NCBI GenBank assembly: GCA_963772965.1
Contig: CAVYZU010000012.1
Span: forward strand, 455,179 to 519,178
DNA: 64,000 bases
Origin: AP-15 sp963772965
Lineage (GTDB): Bacteria > Pseudomonadota > Alphaproteobacteria > ATCC43930 > CGMCC-115725
Direction of reading: 5' to 3'
Numbering within the stretch: position 1 is the stretch's first letter; each line of letters starts with the position of its first letter. The notes below the pieces were generated by a model. The model ran no database searches. It saw only the letters and a list, made by a program, of their open reading frames with translations, and was not told where the DNA came from. Below, in pieces: positions 1-7,573 of the stretch. A program made the position numbers and the translations under genes.

Positions 1-129
1 CACTAAACCGCGCTTGGCAAAGAGCTCCAAGACACGCGGCATGACCCCCGGTTCGGCCTGGGCATCAACCGAAAAGTAAGCGGCTTCGGGAAAATTAGTA
101 TCAGCAACGGCTGCGGCAACTGGCGACAT
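1..129 (-). CDS. ACT-domain protein, N-terminal fragment (cut by window edge)
   Basis: The first 43 codons of a leftward gene run off the window start. The text around residues 18-43 (YFSVDAQAEPGVMPRVLELF) is the first strand and helix of an ACT regulatory domain, as in small subunits of acetolactate synthase: a beta strand, the turn motif EPGVMPR, then an amphipathic helix. ACT domains bind small ligands, often amino acids, and control a partner enzyme. The ATG at 129 has a GAGGG-like Shine-Dalgarno sequence about 8 nt upstream. The rest of the gene is outside the window, so I cannot tell a true IlvN-type subunit from a stand-alone ACT protein. Confidence 0.6.
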   Translation of the reverse strand, partial: MSPVAAAVADTNFPEAAYFSVDAQAEPGVMPRVLELFAKRGLV

Positions 130-168
130 GGGTAGCACCCTCGGCAAGAATGAGGCGAATCGTGTAGA

Positions 169-191
169 CCCGAACCCCCGGTGGGTTCGGG
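169..191. other. Perfect 9-bp hairpin in the leader of the ACT-domain gene
   Basis: CCCGAACCC and GGGTTCGGG form a perfect 9-bp stem with a 5-nt loop, about 40 nt upstream of the leftward ACT-domain start. There is no T-run on either side, so it is not a clear intrinsic terminator. The rest of 130-366 shows no convincing gene. A leader or attenuator role is only a guess. Confidence 0.35.
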
Positions 192-366
192 ACCGTAATT
201 CGCCGGCTCCGCCGGGCATGCGTCGTCGTTGCAGCCACGGGCGATCACTTAGCTCTCGCGCGCTCTTTCGTCAACCTGTCCCTGCCCGGGACTGCCGTTC
301 TCAAAGGATCGAAGGCCCTCATCGCCTGTTCTCAAAATAGAGGGCAACAACGAAAAAGGGCCGGCC

Positions 367-504
367 GTGGCGAAAAAACCGATCGTCGTAAGCGAAACTG
401 AAGCGCGCCAGGCCACCAAAGAGGGGGTGGTCCGCTACATCCTGCTGGCGTCCATCACATTGGTAGTGGTTCTATTCATAATAGCGTATGTTTTCTTTCA
501 TTGA
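367..504 (+). CDS. Small single-pass membrane protein, 45 aa
   Basis: A GTG-started frame of 45 codons. It has a charged N-terminal half (residues 1-23, rich in K, E and R) followed by an uninterrupted hydrophobic segment of about 20 residues (YILLASITLVVVLFIIAYVF) and then H-stop. This is the layout of a small inner-membrane protein. A purine-rich Shine-Dalgarno (AAAAAGGG) lies just upstream. The stop is 12 nt before the next gene, a lipoprotein, so the two probably form one transcript. No function is recognised. Confidence 0.55.
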   Translation: MAKKPIVVSETEARQATKEGVVRYILLASITLVVVLFIIAYVFFH

Positions 505-516
505 ACGGAGAGATTG

Positions 517-735
517 ATGCTCGCGATGCGCCTCGGGCTTATGATCACGCTGATGCTCGCCACGGCTGCCGGGTGCACCATCGGGGCACCGGAACGCGCG
601 AGCAACATTCAAAATCTGAACGCTATACCAGACGACATCTCGGCGGTCGGGATGACGCGATCCGAGACTCAGAAGGTCCAAGATCCCAACCTGCCGACCA
701 CCTTGCCGACCAACTATCAACTGCCTGCCGATTAG
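517..735 (+). CDS. Small lipoprotein, 72 aa
   Basis: A short hydrophobic signal peptide (residues 1-18) ends in a clear lipobox, LATAAGC. The protein is therefore predicted to be lipidated on Cys and anchored in the envelope. The mature part is about 52 residues, polar and proline-rich (DPNLPTTLPTNYQLPAD at the C-terminus). I chose the ATG at 517 over the TTG 3 nt earlier. It follows a small membrane protein and precedes the methylsuccinyl-CoA dehydrogenase gene by 24 nt. No function is recognised. Confidence 0.6.
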   Translation: MLAMRLGLMITLMLATAAGCTIGAPERASNIQNLNAIPDDISAVGMTRSETQKVQDPNLPTTLPTNYQLPAD

Positions 736-759
736 AAAGATTGCGAAGGCGCACCACAG

Positions 760-2415
760 TTGAGAGACGGGCGCCGCTTGTTGCTAGTCGGGACCGGTGA
801 AGCGCTCGGGGCCGCCGAGGCTTACTTGGCGCTGGCTGAGGCGACGATGACGGCAGAGTTGGCGCCGGATGGTGAAATCGAAGCGGCACGTCTCGAAGCG
901 CGCCAAGTTGCCGGACATGCACTCGCCTGGACAGCTACGACGGTCGAGGCACTGCGTCAGCTTAGCAACTGGGCGGTGCGGCTCGACGACGCCGGGGCTT
1001 TTGGCGAGGCCGAGGCGCTGATCCTCGAAACCGCGTTTGGCGAATATCTGGCGCAACTCGCAGGCGGCATCCCGATGGCGCAAGGGGAATTCGCCCGGCC
1101 CCATGAATTCGGTCTTGGTGAGCATGCGACTGCCACTCTGCGCACCGGTGAGACAGGTGCGTTGGTCGCGGGACTGCCCGACGCCCGCGCGCGGCTTGGT
1201 GCGCAACTTGCCGGCACCGGCGCGGAGGGGTTCGGCCGTAACGGGCTCGACGATGCGACCCTCGACATGATCCGCGACCAGGTGCGACGCTTTGCCGACC
1301 GCGAGGTCGCCCCCATGGCGCAGCAATGGCATAGCCAAGACCAGCTGATCCCGCTCCCGGTGATCAACGAACTGGCTGAGATCGGCGTCTTCGGCCTGAC
1401 AATCCCGGAACAACATGGCGGGCTTGGGCTCGGCAAGATCGCAATGTGCGTCGTCTCGGAGGAATTGTCGCGCGGCTATCTGGGGGTCGGCTCGCTCGGA
1501 ACCCGCTCGGAGATTGCCGGCGAACTGATCCGGCTCAGCGGCACCGAGGCGCAAAAAGCGCGCTGGCTGCCGGCGATCGCCGCGGGCGAGATATTGCCGA
1601 CCGCGGTTTTCACCGAACCGGGCGCCGGCTCCGATCTTGCCGCGGTGGCAACCCGGGCGGTGCGCGAGGGTGGCATCTATCGGGTGTACGGCGCCAAGAC
1701 CTGGATCACACACGGCGCCCGCTCTGATTTGACGACCTTGCTCGCCCGCACCGGTCCCGCCGAGCACGGTTACCGAGGCCTCAGCATGTTTTTGGCGCCA
1801 AAGCCGCGCGGATCGGATGAGGAGCCCTTCCCGGCGGAGGGGATGAGCGGCACCGAAATCCCGGTGCTCGGTTACCGCGGCATGAAGGAATACGAGATCG
1901 CGTTCGACGGCTTTGCCGTGCCGGCCGAAGGTCTGCTCGGCGAGGTCGAAGGCCAGGGCTTCAAACAGCTGATGGCGACCTTTGAGAGCGCCCGCATCCA
2001 GACTGCCTCGCGCGCCGTCGGGGTGGCGCAAAACGCGCTTGAACTGGGTCTCGCGTATGCGCTCCAACGCCGCCAGTTCGGCAAACCGCTCGCATCGTTT
2101 CCGCGCGTTGCGGGCAAGCTGGCGCTGATGGCAGCCGAGACCATGGCGGCGCGACAGCTGACCTATTTCGCGGCTCGCGAAAAGGATATAGGCCGGCGCT
2201 GCGACATTGTTGCGGGCATGGCGAAGCTGCTCGCGGCGCGCGTCGCCTGGTCGAATGCCGACAATGCGCTGCAGATCCATGGCGGCAACGGCTACGCGCT
2301 CGAATACCCGATTAGCCGGGTGCTATGCGACGCCCGTATCCTGAACATTTTCGAGGGTGCGGCCGAAATCCAGGCGCAGATCATCGCTCGCGGCCTGATC
2401 TCCGGCCGCAATTAG
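760..2415 (+). CDS. mcd: (2S)-methylsuccinyl-CoA dehydrogenase
   Basis: A 551-residue member of the acyl-CoA dehydrogenase family with an N-terminal extension of about 150 residues that normal 380-residue members lack. The extension carries the text typical of methylsuccinyl-CoA dehydrogenase (FGEYLAQLAGGIPMAQGEF near residues 93-111). The enzyme oxidises methylsuccinyl-CoA to mesaconyl-CoA in the ethylmalonyl-CoA pathway of acetate/C1 assimilation. The FAD/substrate core shows AVFTEPGAGSDLAAVATRA, and the catalytic Glu position is intact (FEGAAEIQ, Glu532). The only start between the upstream in-frame stop and the conserved region is TTG at 760; the Shine-Dalgarno is weak. No other gene of the pathway (ecm, ccr, mch) lies in the window. 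A generic acyl-CoA dehydrogenase is the alternative, but the length and extension argue against it. Confidence 0.82.
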   Translation: MRDGRRLLLVGTGEALGAAEAYLALAEATMTAELAPDGEIEAARLEARQVAGHALAWTATTVEALRQLSNWAVRLDDAGAFGEAEALILETAFGEYLAQLAGGIPMAQGEFARPHEFGLGEHATATLRTGETGALVAGLPDARARLGAQLAGTGAEGFGRNGLDDATLDMIRDQVRRFADREVAPMAQQWHSQDQLIPLPVINELAEIGVFGLTIPEQHGGLGLGKIAMCVVSEELSRGYLGVGSLGTRSEIAGELIRLSGTEAQKARWLPAIAAGEILPTAVFTEPGAGSDLAAVATRAVREGGIYRVYGAKTWITHGARSDLTTLLARTGPAEHGYRGLSMFLAPKPRGSDEEPFPAEGMSGTEIPVLGYRGMKEYEIAFDGFAVPAEGLLGEVEGQGFKQLMATFESARIQTASRAVGVAQNALELGLAYALQRRQFGKPLASFPRVAGKLALMAAETMAARQLTYFAAREKDIGRRCDIVAGMAKLLAARVAWSNADNALQIHGGNGYALEYPISRVLCDARILNIFEGAAEIQAQIIARGLISGRN

Positions 2416-2471
2416 CCTGGCGACCCGTCAAACTGCCTCGTCAAGGCAATGGCTGGCGGCGGTCACTAACG

Positions 2472-2485
2472 TTGATCTGCATCAA
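2472..2485. promoter_or_regulatory. FNR/FixK-type box TTGATCTGCATCAA
   Basis: A perfect TTGAT-N4-ATCAA dyad, matching the FNR/FixK/Anr consensus, sits 57 nt after mcd and 130 nt upstream of the cytochrome c start. FNR-family regulators use such sites to switch genes on at low oxygen, and a cytochrome is a plausible target. The regulator itself is not in the window. Confidence 0.6.
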
Positions 2486-2614
2486 TTCGTCTGGCTCGAA
2501 GACCGCTAGTTTCGCGACCGGATGCTTCGAACTCCCGTAAACCAGATCGCCCGAGCCATTGACCGCGGGTTCGCCCGAAGGGGGCGCTCCCTTCAGCAGG
2601 TAGGGAATTTCCGC

Positions 2615-2977
2615 ATGCCAAGTGGCAATCTCAAAGCAGCGATCCTGCCGGCGGTTCTCCTGGCCACCATCGCGTTCGCCGCTAATGCCCAGGAGGGTGC
2701 TGCGAATCCCCAGGCCGGGCATGTCCTTGCAAAGCGCGTGTGTTCCCCGTGCCACGCCGTCGAACCGGACCCACACGCGCCGCGGATGTTCGACATCGGG
2801 CCGGACTTCGAGACTGTCGCCAACACCCCAGGTATGACGGCCACCGCGCTCAACGCCTTCTTGCTGACCTCGCACCCGAAGATGCCGAACTTGATCCTGT
2901 CGCCCGAGCAATCCGCCGATGTGATCGCCTATATCCTGACCTTGCGCATTCGTTCGGACAGCGAGAAGCCGAGATAA
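2615..2977 (+). CDS. Periplasmic c-type cytochrome, single heme, 120 aa
   Basis: The ATG at 2615 opens a clean Sec signal peptide (hydrophobic stretch to AFAANA, cleavage about residue 25). A single heme-binding motif CSPCH follows near residue 43. A methionine in HPKMPNL is a good sixth heme ligand, and the final helix (SADVIAYILTLR) is typical of small class I cytochromes c. It would carry electrons in the periplasm. A longer in-frame start at 2522 would bury the signal peptide and was rejected. A candidate FNR/FixK box lies 130 nt upstream. Confidence 0.8.
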   Translation: MPSGNLKAAILPAVLLATIAFAANAQEGAANPQAGHVLAKRVCSPCHAVEPDPHAPRMFDIGPDFETVANTPGMTATALNAFLLTSHPKMPNLILSPEQSADVIAYILTLRIRSDSEKPR

Positions 2978-3012
2978 CGCGCGCTCTTTTGCGTCTTTAC
3001 TGCTGCAGGGGG

Positions 3013-4176
3013 TCAGAAGGCGCCGAGCCCGAGGATGCCGTCGGTAGGGCCAAGGCCGCCGATGACGCGCTTGCCGATCAAATCGCGCAAGGTCTCGCTG
3101 GTGCCGCCCCCCAAAGTCCCATAGCGGGCGCCGCGATAAAAGCGTGACACCGGGTACTCGTCGGTAAAACCATAGCCTCCGTGGACCTGGATCGCCTCAC
3201 TCGTCACCTTCAGCGCCATCTCGTTGCAGGTGACCTTGGCGACCGCCGCCAGTAATGGGTCGGGAAACGGGTCAGCGGTGGCGCAGGCGCGGTAGAGCAC
3301 GCTGCGCGCCGCCTCGATCTCCCGGTACATTTCGGCAATCTTCCAACGCATCCCCTGGAATTCCCCGATCGGACGGCCAAACGCCGTCCGGTCCTTGACA
3401 TATTTGACAGCCTCTTCAAAGGCGCCCTCGGCGAGACCCAACGAGATGCTGGGATTTAGACAGCGCTGGGTGTTGAATGCCGACAGCAGTTTCCGAAAGC
3501 CGTCCTCAAGCACCAAATTTTCCGGCGGCAGTTCGCAATCTTCAAAGCGGATCTCGTGCAGGTTTTCGCCGCCCATCGTGTGATAGGTGCCGGTGACCGA
3601 GAACCCGGGTGTGCCTTTTTCGACCAAGACGCAGCCGATCCCTTCCCTCCCTGGCTTTTTGTCGACGCGGGTAAACACGACAAACATGCCGGCCTCCTCG
3701 GCACGGCTGATCAGGGTCTTGACCCCGTTGAGCCGCAGCCGATTGCCGACCCGGTCGACATTGGTCTTGTAATTGGCGACATCGGTGCCGGCATCGGGCT
3801 CAGTCATGCAGATCGCGAGCAGGCATTCACCGCTGACCACTGCCGGTAGAATGCGCCTCTTGATCGGTTCCGGCGCATAAACTGAGATGATCCGGGTCTG
3901 GACCCCGACTTCGCCCAGCACCGCCATCGCGGTCACGTAGCAGACCTTGGCGATCTCTTCGAGCACCAGTGCCGTGTCGAACACCGGCAGCCCGAGACCG
4001 CCGTACTCCTCGGGTACGGCCATGCCGAGCACGCCCAACTCGGCGAGCCGGCGCATGTTGTCCCACGGAAAGGCGCCATTCATGTAATCCTGGGCGCGGG
4101 CGCGGAATTCGTCTTGCGCCACTTCGCGCACGGTCTGGACGAATTGACGCTGCTGGTCGGATAACGTGGTGAACAT
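3013..4176 (-). CDS. Acyl-CoA dehydrogenase-fold protein lacking the usual catalytic glutamates
   Basis: 387 residues with the complete acyl-CoA dehydrogenase fold: N-terminal helices, FAD-binding CMTEPDAGTDVANYKT (residues 123-139), the loop FGRPIGEFQGMRWKIAEM and the C-terminal VHGGYGFTDEYPVSRFYRGAR. The catalytic base normally sits in YEGT near the C-terminus or one helix earlier. Here the first position reads GGGT (Gly357) and the alternative position reads NTQR (Gln237). By hand alignment neither glutamate is present. Known acyl-CoA dehydrogenase-like desulfinases also lack the base, so simple alpha,beta-desaturation cannot be assumed. It is separated by 16 nt from the downstream radC gene on its far side and is convergent with the cytochrome. 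Confidence 0.8.
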   Translation of the reverse strand: MFTTLSDQQRQFVQTVREVAQDEFRARAQDYMNGAFPWDNMRRLAELGVLGMAVPEEYGGLGLPVFDTALVLEEIAKVCYVTAMAVLGEVGVQTRIISVYAPEPIKRRILPAVVSGECLLAICMTEPDAGTDVANYKTNVDRVGNRLRLNGVKTLISRAEEAGMFVVFTRVDKKPGREGIGCVLVEKGTPGFSVTGTYHTMGGENLHEIRFEDCELPPENLVLEDGFRKLLSAFNTQRCLNPSISLGLAEGAFEEAVKYVKDRTAFGRPIGEFQGMRWKIAEMYREIEAARSVLYRACATADPFPDPLLAAVAKVTCNEMALKVTSEAIQVHGGYGFTDEYPVSRFYRGARYGTLGGGTSETLRDLIGKRVIGGLGPTDGILGLGAF

Positions 4177-4192
4177 GGAGTTGCTCTATGCC

Positions 4193-4918
4193 CTAGATCA
4201 GGCCGAGATCGCGCAGGCTGGTGTGACGGTTGCGGCCGATAATCAAATGATCGTGCAGAACCACGCCGAGCGGGGCAGCGGCTTTCTTGATGTCCTGGGT
4301 CACGGCGATGTCAGCTTTCGACGGGGTCGGATCGCCCGAGGGGTGGTTGTGCACCAGGATCAATGCCGAGGCGCCCAAATCGAGCGCGCGCTTGACCACC
4401 TCGCGCGGGTAGACCGGCGTGTGATCGACGGTGCCGCGCTGCTGGCGCTCATGCTTGATCAGCACGTTCTTGCGGTCGAGAAACAGTATATGGAATTCCT
4501 CGATCTTGCCGTGCCCGACATGGGCGCTGCAATAGTCGATCAGCTGATCCCAGGAGCTGACGACCGGCCGGTCCTGCAGTTCGGAGCGCATCAGCCGCAA
4601 TGCGCCCTCGCGCACCGATTTGATCGCAGCAACACCGGCCGGTCCGAGCCCCGCCGCGAATAGCGCGTCCGGCTCAGCGCTGACCACCGCGGCAAAGCCG
4701 CCAAAATGGTCGAGCAGTTCCTTTGCGAGCGGCTTGACGTCGCCCCGCGGGTTGCTCGCGAACAAGATTACTTCCAACAATTCGTAATCGGGCAAGGCCT
4801 CCGCCCCGGCCTCGATCAGTCTTTGGCGCAACCGTTCGCGGTGACCGACGTAATGCGGGGCATCGTTCGCCGCTTCACTAAGCTGCTTTGGCTTGCGCCG
4901 GCGGGTGGTCGCGATCAT
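4193..4918 (-). CDS. radC: RadC/JAB-domain protein
   Basis: 241 residues with an N-terminal helix-hairpin-helix-like region (DYELLEVILFASNPRGDVKPLAK) and a C-terminal MPN/JAMM metalloprotease-fold domain. The zinc signature is intact: HNHPSGDPTPSKAD (His190, His192, Ser200, Asp203) with Glu140/141 upstream. RadC proteins are common in bacteria, and their old link to DNA repair is doubtful. The start codon overlaps the stop of the preceding enoyl-CoA hydratase (TGATG), so it is translationally coupled to the ureohydrolase-hydratase genes. Confidence 0.9.
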   Translation of the reverse strand: MIATTRRRKPKQLSEAANDAPHYVGHRERLRQRLIEAGAEALPDYELLEVILFASNPRGDVKPLAKELLDHFGGFAAVVSAEPDALFAAGLGPAGVAAIKSVREGALRLMRSELQDRPVVSSWDQLIDYCSAHVGHGKIEEFHILFLDRKNVLIKHERQQRGTVDHTPVYPREVVKRALDLGASALILVHNHPSGDPTPSKADIAVTQDIKKAAAPLGVVLHDHLIIGRNRHTSLRDLGLI

Positions 4919-5721
4919 CAGGGAATGTCGCGCGTGCGCCGACGGGCGCGCAGTTTGGCGAGTGCGGCGCCGGCCATGCGCGCCGGCTCGTCAGTATCGA
5001 AAGCGCTGACGAAAGCATCGATGCCGCGGGAGATGGCCGTCTCAATCGGCAATTCCTCCCAATCGAGGATTAGCGACTTTTGCAGCCGAATTGCGTACGG
5101 GCCAGCGGCGAGGATTGGCCGCGCCACGCGCTCCACCGTCTCGTCGAGAGCGTCAATCGGTGCGACAGCGTCGACCAGCCCCCAGGCCAATGCCTCAGCG
5201 GCATCGATCGTCTCCCCTGACAGCAGCAGCCGGCGGGCGTGGCCGGGTCCGATCAATTTCGGCAAAAGTGCCGCTTCGACGACCGAGGGGATGCCGATCG
5301 CGACCTCCGGCATACCAAAGACCGAGCTCTCGCTGGCGACGCGCAAATCGCAAGCAGCCGCTAGTTCGAGACCGGCGCCCAGTGCATAGCCGTCGATGCG
5401 GGCGATCACCGGCGCCGGCAAATGACGGAACGCGGCGCAGCAGCGATGGACCAGCGTGATAAAACGACGCGCGCTGGCGTGATCGAGCGCGGCGATCTCG
5501 GCAATGTCGGCGCCCCCGACAAAGGCTCGGCCTCCGGCACCGGTCAGGATCGCGAGGCGCAAACCGGGGTCGGCCGCCACCCAGGCCATCTTCTCGATAA
5601 TCTCCTGCATCAGCCCCGAATTGAGGCTGTTGAGCTTGTCGGCGTTGTCTATCGTCAGCCGCCCGATACGGCCGCCTTCGGCCCGCTCCTCGTATTCGAT
5701 GCGGAAATCGCCCAGGCTCAT
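4918..5721 (-). CDS. Enoyl-CoA hydratase/isomerase family protein
   Basis: 267-residue crotonase-fold protein. The oxyanion-hole segments are visible: GRAFVGGADIAEIA near residue 64 and the GYALGAGLELAAACDLRVA helix. A Glu in FGMPEVAIGIPSVVEAALLPKLIG fits one of the two usual catalytic acids. It probably hydrates or isomerises an enoyl-CoA; the substrate cannot be told. I chose the ATG at 5721, which overlaps the upstream ureohydrolase stop (ATGA), rather than a longer frame from 5784. It sits between a ureohydrolase and radC in a coupled leftward operon. Confidence 0.85.
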   Translation of the reverse strand: MSLGDFRIEYEERAEGGRIGRLTIDNADKLNSLNSGLMQEIIEKMAWVAADPGLRLAILTGAGGRAFVGGADIAEIAALDHASARRFITLVHRCCAAFRHLPAPVIARIDGYALGAGLELAAACDLRVASESSVFGMPEVAIGIPSVVEAALLPKLIGPGHARRLLLSGETIDAAEALAWGLVDAVAPIDALDETVERVARPILAAGPYAIRLQKSLILDWEELPIETAISRGIDAFVSAFDTDEPARMAGAALAKLRARRRTRDIP

Positions 5722-6674
5722 GCCGATTGCGCCAATTGGTTCGAACGCCCGCGCTCCAACCCGGCGCAGGCGAGCTGCAGGCATTTGTGCATGACGGTGC
5801 CAGCGAGATACGCCGTCATCCCGGCGCTGTCATGCGGCGGGCTCACGGTGTTGACATCGAATGCGACAAAATCGAGTTCGGCGAGCCCGTCGAGGATCGC
5901 GAGGCCCTCCTTGGCGCTAAGTCCGCCCCAACTCGGGGTACAGACGCCCGGCGCCACCGACGGGTCGAACACATCCATGTCAAAGCACAGATAGACCGGC
6001 CGCCCGGCAAGCCGCTGACGGATATGGGCGAGCACCTTGGCTATCCCGAGGCTTTCGAGCTCGACACCGGGGATCAGTTCGTAGCCCCAATTGCGGGTGT
6101 ATTCGAACAGGCCAGGCATTGCCACCGCACCGCGCGCGCCAAGATGGATCGAGTTCTTGGCGTCGACAACCCCCTCCTCCGCGGCGCGGGTAAAGGTCGT
6201 CGCGTTGGTAAACTTGCTCTCGCCGTCATCGGGATAAGTGTCGGTATGCGCGTCGATGTGCAAAACGACGAGGTCGGGATGGCGGCTGTGCAAGGCGCGC
6301 AATTGCGGCAGAGTGACAGCACCATCGCCGCCCATCGTCATCGGCAGGGCGCCGGCTTCGATGATTTCCGCGACCGCCACCTCGATGTTTTCGAAGGCCT
6401 CGGCGACGTAGCCCGAGCGCAGTTTCACATTGCCGTAATCGACGAGGCCGAGCCGCGCGATCGGGTCGTAATCACGGTAGGGCGGCTCATAGCGCCGCAC
6501 CAGCCCCGAATGCTCGCGGATCGAGTTCGGGCCGAGCCGGGCGCCGACGCGGGTCGGGTGAAAGCCGCAATCGAACGGAATGCCGAGCACCGCCGCCTTG
6601 CTGGCCGACAGATCACGCGAGGCGGGCACGCCCATGAAGGTCCCGACCCCTTCGACCACCGCGCGAGCGTCCAT
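5718..6674 (-). CDS. Agmatinase/arginase-family ureohydrolase, altered metal site
   Basis: 318 residues of the ureohydrolase fold. Metal-binding motifs are DAHTD (residues 141-145) and DMDVFDPSVAPG. The third motif normally reads GGDHS, with His binding manganese; here it reads GGDGAV, so Gly118 replaces the ligand. The family hydrolyses guanidino compounds (agmatine, guanidinobutyrate, guanidine and similar) to urea and an amine. Loss of one ligand may mean a changed metal centre or substrate. The ATG at 6674 has a strong GAGGAG Shine-Dalgarno; the frame is open to 6731 but without that support. It is the first gene of a coupled leftward operon. Confidence 0.8.
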   Translation of the reverse strand: MDARAVVEGVGTFMGVPASRDLSASKAAVLGIPFDCGFHPTRVGARLGPNSIREHSGLVRRYEPPYRDYDPIARLGLVDYGNVKLRSGYVAEAFENIEVAVAEIIEAGALPMTMGGDGAVTLPQLRALHSRHPDLVVLHIDAHTDTYPDDGESKFTNATTFTRAAEEGVVDAKNSIHLGARGAVAMPGLFEYTRNWGYELIPGVELESLGIAKVLAHIRQRLAGRPVYLCFDMDVFDPSVAPGVCTPSWGGLSAKEGLAILDGLAELDFVAFDVNTVSPPHDSAGMTAYLAGTVMHKCLQLACAGLERGRSNQLAQSA

Positions 6675-6788
6675 TCCCCAGCCTCCTCGCACTGATTTCC
6701 GACTGATACTCGTGCCGGAGGCCAATGCCAATGGCGCTTTGCCCGTAGCTCCCGCATACTAGCCGCCTGCTTCCCGACGGAGGGGCCG

Positions 6789-7400
6789 GTGGACACGTTG
6801 GAAAACCCGCAACAGCTGCGCGAACTTTATGGCGAACCGATGGAACGTGCGGTCAAGAAACAGCTGACCCGGTTCGAACGGCATAGCCGCAACTTCATCG
6901 CGATGTCGCCATTTGTCGTGATCGCGTCATCGGACCCGTCAGGACGCTGCGACGCCTCGCCTAAGGGCGACGCGCCAGGCTTTGTCCAGGTCATCGACGA
7001 CATGACTTTGTTGATCCCCGACCGGCTCGGCAACAACCGCGTCGACACGCTCGGCAATCTTTTGAGCTCACCTGGGATCGGGCTGATCTTCTTTGTGCCG
7101 GGGGTCAACGAGACCCTGCGCGTCAACGGCCGCGCGACCGTGACAACCGACCCGGCAGTCCTCGAACCGCTGGCGGTCAACGGCAAGGTGCCACGCAGCG
7201 GCATTCTGGTCGCTGCCGAGGAGATTTATTTTCACTGCGGCAAAGCGCTGATCCGCTCCGATTTGTGGAACCCGGAAAAGCACGTCGCACGCGGCGAATG
7301 GCCATCGCTCGGCCGCATTATCGCCGAGCAGGTAGGCGGCATGGACCCCGACGAAGCCGAGCGCCAAACCGCCGAAAGCTACCGCACCCGCCTCTACTGA
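6789..7400 (+). CDS. Pyridoxamine 5'-phosphate oxidase-family FMN protein (MSMEG_1061-like)
   Basis: 203 residues. The split-barrel flavoprotein core is visible: FVVIASSDPSGRCDASPKGD near residues 42-61, LLIPDRLGNNRVDTLGNLL, IGLIFFVPGVNETLRVNGRA, and the C-terminal IYFHCGKALIRSDLW. This order matches the MSMEG_1061/DR2398 subfamily of general FMN-dependent oxidoreductases rather than true PdxH. The start is GTG at 6789, after GGAGGGGCC. It is divergent from the ureohydrolase operon, about 115 nt away. Substrate unknown. Confidence 0.82.
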   Translation: MDTLENPQQLRELYGEPMERAVKKQLTRFERHSRNFIAMSPFVVIASSDPSGRCDASPKGDAPGFVQVIDDMTLLIPDRLGNNRVDTLGNLLSSPGIGLIFFVPGVNETLRVNGRATVTTDPAVLEPLAVNGKVPRSGILVAAEEIYFHCGKALIRSDLWNPEKHVARGEWPSLGRIIAEQVGGMDPDEAERQTAESYRTRLY

Positions 7401-7573
7401 CCCCTGCTTGGCCGTGCGCGAGACCGGGTAGTCCTGGTACGCGCAGCGAGGTCGGGCGCGGCTTTGCTGCCGCTCACCTTTGGGATTTGCGACATCAATT
7501 CGCGGTGGTGGCGACACGATGCTGCCCAGCTATCGGGTCGGGCAGTCCGGTTCCATAGGCCCCGTTTGCGCGG

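Noticed and set aside
784..2280. 498-codon frame on the strand opposite mcd
   Set aside because: It mirrors the codon pattern of mcd and has no recognisable protein text or Shine-Dalgarno; a GC-rich shadow.
5727..6695. 322-codon frame opposite the ureohydrolase gene
   Set aside because: Shadow of a strongly conserved gene on the other strand.
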